Assembly: GCA_035610835.1 (NCBI GenBank) | Contig: CM069449.1 | Location: 55,436,308-55,500,307 of the forward strand | Direction: 5' to 3' | DNA from: Ophiura sarsii | Lineage: Eukaryota; Echinodermata; Ophiuroidea; Amphilepidida; Ophiuridae | Length of the DNA stretch: 64,000 bases | Part shown: one piece after another, positions 45,201 through 57,200 of the stretch | Layout: each line of letters opens with the position of its first letter | How positions within the stretch are numbered: position 1 is the first letter of the stretch | Program-made: the position numbers and the translations under genes | The notes under the pieces: model-generated | Told to the model about the DNA's origin: nothing | The model's input: the letters and a program-made list of their open reading frames with translations, nothing else | Database searches by the model: none

Positions 45201-48200
45201 GTCTATGCTTGTTTTCATAGCTATTAATAGGGGTGTGTATCTCTCCTCTTTTTAGCTGATTTCCTCTTTTTATTTATTTTTTCTTATGCCAAGCGAAATT
45301 TCAGCCTTTTCTTTTTGTTTCAGCCCATATTTAGCATTTTTCCCCAATTTTACACTGTTTTTTTATTTGTGGCCTCTCACACCCCTGTATTAAATGATCG
45401 TAGATTTTTGGTGGTGATGTTCACAGCCAGTGTGTAAAATAAAGTAGCTACAGCATCAACCAAGACACCTAATGGTGTTAACATTTCGGCACATATTCCA
45501 TGCGTGTACACATTACGGGGCAGAGATCATGATATTGCCTTTATGTGTTGAAGTTAAAGGTAGATGACCCGATCACATTTTCGTAACACAGAATTATTTC
45601 AAACATACGGAGATTTTCATATCATATGAAAGCTCGTATTTTTCTCATCATCATACTGAAATTTGACGGCCTAAATCGGTATAATTACGGAGAAATCGAT
45701 GAAATAACGTCGAATTACCGCGAATGGTGGTAACCACCGATATAGTTTGTGTACTACTCAATGGGTACAGTTCACAGCATCTTGTGCGTCTAAAATAAGA
45801 ACCATTAGAGCTATGCAACTCAAACTTTGGAACACGACTTTTTCAAGGATGACCTTTCATGTAGAATAGAGAACTTTAAGTTGCAAATCGGAATGTGATC
45901 GGGTCATCTACCTTTAACTGTTACTGTATTTTCATTATTTTACTTTAAACAAATTAATCACTTTCACCTTATTTGTAAAAACAGTGTCACACGTACACCA
46001 AGCACAACATCAAATAAAGAGTAAGCTTGAATATACAAGAATCTTAATTCCTGAAATTGCATAGCAAATGTGATGCGATCTGTGAAAACCCGTCGGATGT
46101 CGCAAAATGTGAACTAGGGATTATGGGTAAAATTAAAATAAAAAAATGATTTTTTTTCTTTTTTAGATATTTTTAAAGAAAATTATTAATTTCCAATACT
46201 TTGTCATCATCTTTCATGAAATTTCACCTTCAAAAACTTAAGTCACTTTTATTATTAACATTATAATGATATTCTATTGAATTATGTATCTTTTTTGGCC
46301 TGTTTTAATGATTTCTTGTTTTGTAGCTTTTTATGACATCACAATCATCATTCACTCATAACTTTTTTGTAGTAATCGTAGAAAAATGACCGAAACAGTT
46401 CTATAATCAGCATCGTTTTAGCTTTCTTATGATATAAATATCTCCAATATGAAAAATGCCACCATGTGGCGGGTTTTCACAGATCGCATCACAAATGTAT
46501 GTAATTGTTTTTGTTTCTTTAGTTGTTTTAGCAACTCTGCACTGCTACAAGGCAAAGTGCAATGGCAGCCCGGCGTAGAAGAGATAGAGAGGATGAAGAA
46601 AGCTTTCATGTTTCCAGATGAGGAGACATCAAAATGGGAGTTGCCTCCTCAGGAAGGTATGTGATCATACAAGAGGTCCGGTAGGGTTGGCAATTTTTTT
46701 AAATTAAAACAAAATCGGATGTCTTCAGTTTGGATCGGTTTGGATCTGTGATATCCCATATTAAGTTAGCCAAAATAGACCAGTGGAATACTGATCAAAT
46801 GCTGGATATATGCACAATCCTATAAGGTATTGAGAAAAATAAAAAGATGTTTTTTCACATTTGAAAATATCAAAGAACAAATCCAGTAAAAATCATTCGA
46901 AAAATCCTGGTGAATTAATATGTTCCTTGAAGATGAATATGTTGCCAATAGAGAGGATATCATATAGCATTATTATAATTGTATCCAAAAGTCGTAAAGC
47001 ATTACAAAAAGTAAAACCTGCAAATTAAGAAAGAAATTTACAATAAATTTGTCGAAAACAGTTTATTTAAAAGTCAGTTCGATTAAAATTGTATTACTAC
47101 CTATGTTCAGATCTATTTTGTAAATCAAATTTATTTGTACTATTGTGATGTATTATTAATGGTCAATGCCTGCAGATACAGTTAAAGGAGAATGGCTCAT
47201 CAGGGGATAATCAGTTTCTTCCTCATTTAAAAATAATAATCGCTTCCGAAAGTGTTGAGATTTTTCCCTACCCTGAAATTATATACTCAAAAGTGCCCTT
47301 CAGGGTAATGAAAAAACTCAAAACTGAGAAGCAATAATTATTTTAAAATGGGGAAGAAACTCATTGCCTGAGGGGATTTTGTTTTTCTTCAAATACTGTC
47401 GCGGCAAAAGGGTGCAGTTGTCGGTAAAATGCATTTTGAAATATTGATGGAATTAGTCATGGAAAAACAAAGAAAATGAAGACAAATTTACAGTGATTTG
47501 TCTTCATAAAATCAGAAAGTAGTGTCCAATCTGAAACACAGAGGTGTCATTTTAAAGTATTCACAAAGATTCTTTTGTTGGTATTAAAATCTCAACTTTT
47601 ACTTTGACAGACAACTGCATCCTTTTGCCGCGCGGATGTACACATAAAGTGCTCAACAAAAGAAAGTCGTACACTTTGTTTAGGTCAATTAAAGTAACTT
47701 TTGATTATTTTTTTACCAAACAGGCTAGATAGACATTTGGATGAATCTTTTAGGCACATTTTGATACCAAATATAACACCTGGCAACAAAGATAAACCAT
47801 GATTAGCGCCATTTAAAGAAAATTAGTCACTTTTCAAAAGTCACATTTTCAATTACTACACGGGAGGAAAATGTGTGTGTGCGAGGTTCACCCGTGTGTG
47901 ACACTGTTATTAAGCAGCCTGACCGGCGGGCAATCGATCACACAGTGCAGCCGTGTACACTACCTTACGCTGGGTGTACACTTAGTGAGCGGGATATTTG
48001 ATTCCGAACATAAAGGGCATTATGTGCTTGTTAACAATTGGTGTTTTCTTCCGCGTAGTGTATTGAAAATGTGACTTTTGAAAAGTGACTAATTTTCTAT
48101 AAATGGTGCTAATCATGATTTATCTTTGTTGTTAGATGGTATGTTAGGTATCAAAATGTGCCTAAAAGATTCATCCAAATGTCTATCTAGCCTGTTTGGT

Positions 48201-51200
48201 AAAAAAATAATCGAAAGTTACTTTAAATGACCTAAACAAAGTGTACGACTTTCTTTTGTTGAGCACTTTATAGTCCACATTCTGCCGCCTCTATTTGTGA
48301 ATTTATCAATAGCAACATGGAATGATTAAAACAAGATTTCTATGTATTTGTCACAGATCATATGCTGCCTGCTGAAAGAGACGTCTCCAACTTGGTCATC
48401 AACTTTGGCCCACAGCATCCGGCGGCTCACGGTGTGTTAAGATTGGTTATGGAAATCAGTGGAGAGGTAAGATATGTATTATAGTAGGAGACCAACCTGT
48501 AGGTCCTGTGACCAATCCTTGGAACAAAGGTTTGAAAGTGTTTTATGTTCCCTGATGAATACCGAACCATTTGAACTTGGGCTACCCCCTTGAAAAATGA
48601 CAGGCATTTCCAGGAGGGGTCAACACAGGGGTCAAAATTCAACTAGATTCCAACCGTGTCGATATACATATTAAATTACTAGTCTAGTCATGAGGCTTCC
48701 GAAAAGGTATAGTTTGCCCCATTCCGATGTTTGGTTAACGAGTTATCGGGTAAAACGTAAAAAGTTTGTTGACCTTTGCGTATGGGGTTAAATTTTAAAA
48801 TTGCTCCGATTTTAAAACACAATATCTCAAATTGTGCATCTGAACACAAGGATTCTAGAAATGGTAGTTTTTACCATCTAGAGTGTCTGTTGTACATGTA
48901 CATAAAGAGGTCAAATGGTCCAATTACATAGAGGTCAATAGGCCTTGACTTTTTGACTCACTAAAAATGTCCCCGTGGTAAAAAAAAAATCATTTCTGGA
49001 ATCCCTGTGATCATACGAGCAATTTGAGAAATTGTTTTTCAAAATCGGAGCAATTTTAAAATTTGACCCCATACGCAAAGGTCAACAACCTTTTTACCTT
49101 TTACCTGATAACTCGTTAACCAAACATCGGAAGTGGGGCAAACTATACATTTTCAGAGGGAGGGGGTGGTAGCGGGGTACCTGCCGAGTGAGAAATTTTA
49201 GATGCATGGTGTGGGTGTGGCGGTGAGAGAAATTTGACGGCGGTTCAGAGTTCAGGGTTTTTTCATATTACTGATGTCGGTTATGATTTTATAAATTTAT
49301 TTTAATTTTTAAACTTAAAATATCACCAAAATCTTATTGTATGACAATATTCTTTGTTTTTTACTCATTAATCCTCTCCACCTATGCAGACTATCGTCCG
49401 ATGCGACCCACACATAGGCTTACTCCATAGGGGCACAGAGAAGCTAATAGAATACAAGACATATAATCAGGCTCTACCATACTTTGATAGGCTAGACTAT
49501 GTCTCCATGATGTGTAATGAACAAGCCTATTCTTTAGCTGTTGAGAAACTACTTAATATACAAGCACCACCAAGAGCTCAGATGATAAGAGGTAGGTATA
49601 CAATATAACTTACGTGACGTCACGGGTGGAAAGAGCGGATAATGCCAAATTGTGTAGTATGCATAATACTCAAGTGATGGTATATGCATGTTCCTTATCA
49701 AAGATAAATGTTGGGATAGGTGCAGAAATATATTTGACAAGAAATGAATACTGGCTGATGTAACTTCCAACTTAAGGTGTCACAAAGTATGATTACATAT
49801 TGCAACTCTAACATTGCCACTGCTAAGACTCCCTCAAGTGTCAGTGATGCACTAAATAACTCATCACAACCATGCATGTGGTAATACAGGTAACAGTAAT
49901 TTCCAAAACATACATAGTAACTGAGTGTACTTTTTAGATCAGTCTAATGAGCAGTTGTTAAACCTCATCACCGATGATCTGTGCATGAAATGTGCATGTA
50001 AAGATGGAGTGACAGCAATGTTTATCAACAAACGCAACTGTTGAAGGGACTGGAATGTCGATACTGCTTGAGGGAACAGCATAATGATCACAACATTTGC
50101 CCTTTATATTGCTTTGGCGCGACTTTTAAAAGCATGGGTCCTAAACAAAACAGGATGAGCGCGCAAATCACCATATACTTCTAATGTATTTTTACAATTA
50201 TGATATGATTGGGAATTGTTTCATGAGACAAAAGTTAATTCACCAATGTGATCAATTACAATACAATCTGTTTCCTTTGTTCACAGTTTTATTTGCAGAG
50301 TTGACCCGTTTAGCTAACCACATCATGGCAATAACCACTCATGCTCTGGACATTGGTGCTATGACACCTTTCTTCTGGCTATTTGAAGAAAGGGAAAAGG
50401 TATGGCCAAATAAAAATAATAACTCTAGTCGGATTTTTAAATAAACGAACACATTGAAGCAGCGTATTGCGTACATTGCTTGAAGCGCACACAACCATGA
50501 GCGTGGTCATCTTTGTGCTGCGTGCGTGTTGTTCGTTCAATTATTAATTGGACAATAGTTTCTTGTCCTAACTTTTATTCGAACAATGCGAAATAGCCAT
50601 TACCAGCATGGTATTGCCTGATTGGTTGTGTAACTTGAAGAGGACGGGGCCTTTGTAAAATCTTCATGGTTCTGGGGGTTGGTTAACACAAAACCTGCTT
50701 TAAAATGCTCATTGGACTGAAGTGAATCTATTACCAAAATGTCAGCTTTTGCAATATTTTAACAAAACAGTTATGGAAGAAATAAAGAAAAAATAGACCA
50801 TTACAGAATTTCTTTAAAAGAATGCTTGAGGGGATGAGAAACTACTTCCTTGGCCTAATGAAACAAATAAAGTAACACTCAGGGAAGCTGGTGTGTCATA
50901 TTTTTATGTTGACTGTCAGTCAGAAGTGAAACTAAAACATCAAAATAAAGGGGTTTGAACACAACTCTTTAGCGACTGAATTTAGGAGTATGTGACAACA
51001 TGTATGCTGTCTTGCATATTTTTCTTAGTTCATCCTGCATATTCCTGCCTCTTTGGTTTTTATTGAATTTGAAACAGATAGTAGCACCAGACTTTCCGTT
51101 TGCATGCGATTTTGAACATTTGGATGCATTTTCAAACTCTAGGTATGTGTATTTTGCGTCCGGTTAACGGGAAGCCTGAGTAGCACCACCCTGACCCTGA

Positions 51201-54200
51201 TGCTATGGATAGCCTGAACCCATACCCACTATTACCGGTTTTATAAACTTAAAATAGATGATTTAAAGGTAGATGTTCTGATCTCTGGCCTGATTTTCAA
51301 CTCAATGTTTTCTATTTTACATGAAAGGTCATCCTTAAAATTGTCGCATTCCAAAGTTTGAGTTACATAACTCCAATGGTTTATATTTTAGAAGCACAAA
51401 TTTGCCAAAGATTTGCCAAAGATTTCCAAACATGGGGATTCTTCTGATATCAAAATATCTTGATGTGAAAAAAAATCATAGCCCCAAAAAGTGATCGGAA
51501 CATACACCTTTACTTTGGTGAAAACAAAAACAAATACAGGATAAACAAACAATCATATTACAATAAAATAAAATATTTTTCTTTTCACAATTTGTGAGAC
51601 ACTTAATTTTGGATCTTTCTCCGAGTGATGTCTAGAAGTATTTCTTAATTGAGAGATAAAATTGTTGTGATTTCTACCTTTTCAGATATTTGAATTTTAT
51701 GAGCGAGTGTCCGGTGCCCGTATGCATGCAGCTTATGTTAGACCAGGAGGTGTCTACCAGGTAAGAGGTCAAGAGGTCATATGAGGTTAAAGGTCACTTC
51801 ATACAGTGTAAGAGGTCACATAAAGGTCATATCAAGGCAAATGTAATGCTAACATAAGTAAGCTCTATTATAATATTTATCCTTTAAGCACTCGACTAAT
51901 GTTGATCCATTTGTTTTGCCAAAGATACTGAAGTAGACGGGATATCGCTTATCAGTATCTTTAACCTGGTTCAGAGCAATCAGTGTTTTTGATGTATTTT
52001 TTTTTCTTCTGTAAAATGAAGGAAACTGAATATAATATTGTGTCGCTACTAGCTCATTATCAATGTTATTGTTCCTTTATTGTCAATAAGGCCAACATTT
52101 TTTTTGTTATGTTGTCCTCCACAGCTTTTAGAGAGGATGGGCGGATTCTTTTTTTTTAAACTTTTTTTTTTTGATTTTCTTTTACCAGCAGAAGCTCAAA
52201 GTTCAGCCAACAAGAAGTTAAAATCACTCTCAGAGCCGCACATATATGTTATAAACACTTAATTTAATATTAATGCCATTTAAACTGTTTAAAAAAAATC
52301 TGAAAAAAATCTGAAAAAAAAAAGTCTGAAAAAAAAAAATCGGAGCGGCCCTAAAATGACGAGCAGGCGGTTGAGGACAACATAACAATTTTTTGTGTGT
52401 GCCTAATTATGTGTTTCAAGCATGTTTTTTAAGCTTGATATGGTAGCGTAAGTTAAGCTTATTTGCTTAAATTTACCTTGTGTTGCGGTAAGTCAACAGA
52501 AATAAATGTTTCTTCAAGTAATTGAGACGATGCAGCACCAGATTTAACTTAAACAGATTTTTCAGAAACCTGTCTCCAGGGCGGGAAAAAGAGGGCAAAA
52601 CGGCAAGCTCCTTGCCGGAAAATATTGCCATCTCGCGGGAAATCCCCCCCCCCCCCCCCCAAAATAAAATAAATATATATTATTATTAGAGTAATAGGCA
52701 CTATACAGCCAATATTACATAAAATGATGCACCATGGCATCAATTGGACCTTAATTTTCCAAAAAGCTTAAGCTTCTGGGGGGGGGGGGGGGGGGGGTGT
52801 GGGGGCAGCTCCATCCGCCGCTAAAGCAGCGGGATTCGTTGAATTTCCCTTGCAGGGAAACTTTGCATTTTTTCCAGCCCTGCCTTTGATTAATTGATTA
52901 CTGAACCAATACTAGGCATGTTTGTACTTATATTAATGCATTTCTCATGGTGATTTCAACTATGGTAAATGAAATTCAATAATTTTGACATATTTGAAAC
53001 ATTTTGTGACATATTTGAAACATTTTGTGACATTTTTGAATGTCGTCTGCAGACGCCTTCTGCATGGAAAGTGTTAATATCTATGATTTGATTTCTATTG
53101 TGTCATAGGATCTTCCCCTTGGGCTAATGGATGACATCCATGATTTCCTCTCCAAGATATCCCTCAGAATTGATGAACTAGAAGAGGTAAGTCAGTAGAC
53201 CGCATCATTCAGTTATTCAGGAAAACTACTGAATTAGAGAAGTATGCGATTGTAGGTCAAATAAAATGGTTGCAATGAGTGTCTGGGTGACACAGGTTGA
53301 CTTAGAATTGATGAACTGTAAGAGATAAGTCATTAGACCGTATCTTTCAGTCATTTAGGAAAACTACTTCATAAGAGAGTATGAGATGGTAGGTAAATTG
53401 ATGGTTGCAATGAGGGCCTGAGTGACACAGGTTGACTTTGATTTGAAGAGATAAGTCATTAGACCGAATCCAACAGTCATTCAGGAAAACTACTGACTTA
53501 GAGAGTATGAGGTGGTAGGTAAATTGATGGTTTCAATGAGGGCCTGGGTGACACAGGATGACTTGGATTTGATGAACTGTAAGAAATAAGTCATTAGACC
53601 GTATCTTTCAGTCATTGAGGAAAACTACTGAATTAGAGAGTATGAGGTGGTGGGTAAATTGATGGTTCCAATGAGGGCCTCAGTAACACAGATTTGATGA
53701 ACTGTAAGAGATAAGTCATTAGACTGTATCCTTCAGTCATTCAGGAAAACTACTCAATTAGAGGAGTATGCGATTGTAGGTAAAATAAGATGGTTCCAAT
53801 GAGGGCGTCAGTAACACAGGTTGACTTAGATTTGATGAACTGTAAGAGATGAGTCATTAGACCGTATCCTTCAGTCATTCAGGAAAAACTACCGAATTAG
53901 ACAGTATGAGGTGGTAGGTAAATTGATGGTTGCAGTGAGGGCCTGAGTGACACAGGTTGACTTGGATACGATGAACTGAAACATTAGACTGCATCCTGCT
54001 GAACTAAAGGATTGTACTGTACGATTGTAGGTAAAATAAGATGGTACCAATGAGGGACTGGGTCGGATAATTTTGTGGATTTTGTGAATTTAAAATTACT
54101 GCTATTTTAGCTGGCGTATAATTTCTCGAAACTGGAAATTATGCTGTTACTTTTAATCCAAAATTGTCAGTTTGGCGAATCGCCATCCCTATAGGTAAAT

Positions 54201-57200
54201 TAATAATTGAACGAACATCACGTACGCAGTACAAAGATGAACGCGCCCGAAATTATCACGCGAATGGTTGTCCGCGCTTCACGCAATGTACGCGATACGC
54301 TGCTTAGTTGTGTTCGTTCAATTATTAATTTACCTATAGTGAAATTCACGAAATTAATATTAAATCCCTCACGCATTGAATTGGTTTTACAGTATATATT
54401 TGTTATGTTATTCATTTATTTCCCATTTGTAGATGTTAACCAGTAATAGGATATGGAAGGACAGGACAGTTGGCATTGGAGTCATAACAGCAGAGCAGGC
54501 CCTCAACTATGGATTCAGGTTAGTGTCAATGTAAAGAAAATGGGATGTCCATACATTGAGGTTCTTTGCTCAGGGGTCTCCCGCAACTTATTTCATTCAA
54601 AAGTGCGGACCTATAGGAACAGAGTATGAACTATAATACTCTATTTCACTTTCCTAAGACAGTTAAAAACTGTGTCATTTACTGATTGCAGTACTACAGT
54701 GTTCAAATTAAGTGGTAATCTGGGCTTCCTGAAGCCCAAAATTGCTGCCGGATATTTCAATTAAGGTTATTCGTCAAGGTTATCTGTCGGATGACCATAC
54801 CTGTATTTGTACTGTAGTTACTTTGGCGGATAACCAAAAACATTGGCGGATAACCTGATTTCAGAACATGGTTATCAGCTGGAAAACCTGATATTTTTTC
54901 TTAATTTGAACACTGGCAGTACACAAACGTGTGTCACCCTTTTTAGGTGCTGGCATATGTAGGAAGAAAGGAGATACATAACCTTGTATGAATGTTACAC
55001 ATAGTAAGGATAGATCACTGTCCAGATGAATTGAAATAGGCTATAGCTACCTTGAAGCCCATCGTATTTGGAAGTGTATCACTTTGGATTATATCTGATT
55101 AGATTTAAACCCTTAGGGCCGCCCTTGCCAGCCAGATCCTTTGGGAATATCTTAAGATAGAGATTTCTCCTTCTTAACTCTATTCATCTGTCACCAAATG
55201 AACAGGTGTAAGCTAGTTCAGTTCACCCTGGGTGAACTAGCCAGAGTAGACCTTTGCCTTTAAACAAACAAACCAACTGCGTATGCAGAACACAGATGAT
55301 CGTGTATGAAGTTGTCACACATCTGGTCGTAACCACTTCAGGCAGTTCATGCAATATGCTTTTCCAATTCATTTATCCAATTAATTAGTTATAAACAAAC
55401 TTTCAATTATAAGCAATGTGAATGGGTGCAATTATGCATAGTCCGGACGGCACGCTTTATAAAGGGTGGGACTCCAGAAATCAAAAAATCAACAAAAGGG
55501 TGGGGGTCAGAATATTTCTGATATAAAGGGTGTAGCTGTATAAAGCGTGGAGATAAAATAAAAAGGGTGGGGGTTGATTTCATGCGGAGAATAATTTCTC
55601 AGCGATCATCAAAATAATCAAAATACCGACCTTGTCGGCTCGCTAGCGCTAGTAATATCATAAATATGTATCCGATATCGGGTCCGATATAATTTGAAAT
55701 TAAACAGTCGCCATCTTTAAATTGACAAGATTGAGTTTGTTGTTATATAGCGCCATCTATTGTTAAAATTGTGACATTTTTTCAAAATGGAAACTCGCCG
55801 TGAGCTTACGAAAGTGTCGTATGCGCGAAATATCACATTTTAGCAAGCATAAAAGTACCAAATATGCACTGATTTGATGAAATAAATTCATTTCAAATGA
55901 ATTTCCTCTATAAATTTGCATTAAATAATCGTGATTTAGCCGACAAGGTGGTTTTCAAGTAAGCTTATTTTTTTTTTTGATTTTTTTTTTTTTGATGAAT
56001 AATTTCGGAAATCTCGGGACCCGCCCGAAAAACAAAACGGGTCCCGGGATTACGAATTCCCGAAAATCCCAGCCCTATAGCAGACAGACGAGTAAATAAA
56101 ACATTACAAGCAGAAGAGATATCATAACACTTGAAACTATTAAACAATTTCAAGAATTCTGTTTCTGTTACTTTGTCCTTTCTTCCAATGAGTGCCTTTT
56201 CAAATTTGAATGCACATAATGATCAAAATGTCCTCTTTTCGGTATAAAGGGTGGGGGTTGAACATTCCCAAATAAAAAGGGTGGCTCTGTAAAAAGGGTG
56301 GGGAAAAAATAAAAAGGGTTGGGGTCTGACCCCTGTCCGGACAGTGTTATAGTGATTGACAGCTAATTTTTTTGAAGAAAAGCGTTAAACAGAATGGAAC
56401 TAAAGTGAAAGCTCGAAAACTTGACTATGTATACAGTCATACAGTCACTGGATGCTGACCATTGCACACCTTTTGAGCTATTTCCACAGTCAGTGAATGA
56501 CCATGTTGTAATGACTGTGTGATAATCATGTTCTAATGTGGGATAAATGCTACTTATACTAAGAGGAGATTAGTAATGGTGGCTTTCATTTCAATAAAAG
56601 CAATACCAATTATAAGGTTATTTCAGCTCACATTAGGAATCTCCTTAACCTCCTGAGCAACTACCTACCTGCCCATCTAACAGTGTTTATGATTGGTTAA
56701 CTACAAGATAATGTGTTTTAATAACCAATTAAAATACTGCTCTAAAATATTTCACTCCAATCTGTATCAGGGATACAATTATTTTAACAATGTCTCTGAT
56801 TGGTGCAACACATGATGTATCCATCGTTGTGACCAATGGGCAGGTAGTTCTCATGAGACTAAATCTTTATTCATGCATGTAGGTTGCAGTGGATCTACAG
56901 TATTTCCTCTTAAACTTATTGCATACGAAATTGAGACCCAACTTGTTGATATCTTGGTGTAGAAGAATTGGGAAAAGTGTAAAAATATAATACGGACACA
57001 ATATTTTGGAATTTGCCTAATCAAATTTGTCATGACATAGGCGAATTGACTCTAGATAAAAACAACTTGTATGAGGAAATACTGATCTCTGGGTCGACAT
57101 AGCTTAGGCCAAAAAAGAATTGTTGTGTTGCCCTAAGCGACCGACCCTAAATTCTGAAAAATCTGTTTCACAAAATTGTTTTTAAAGATTTAAATTTCCC

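Larger units (their letters stand above)
39242..46531 (+). other. NDUFS2 intron 1 (7.3 kb), transposon-filled
   Basis: GT-AG intron between exons 1 and 2. It contains a hammerhead-like stem (39569), a SINE-like element (about 40060), a 16-bp tandem repeat (40984), a truncated LINE on the minus strand (41222), TTAGGCC and TTAA MITEs, and a MITE ending about 37 bp before exon 2. Confidence 0.9.

Noticed and set aside
53309..53990. Possible extra NDUFS2 exons in the tandem array
   Set aside because: Units repeat only the last 24 coding bases, have lost the GT donor and have no acceptor in front.
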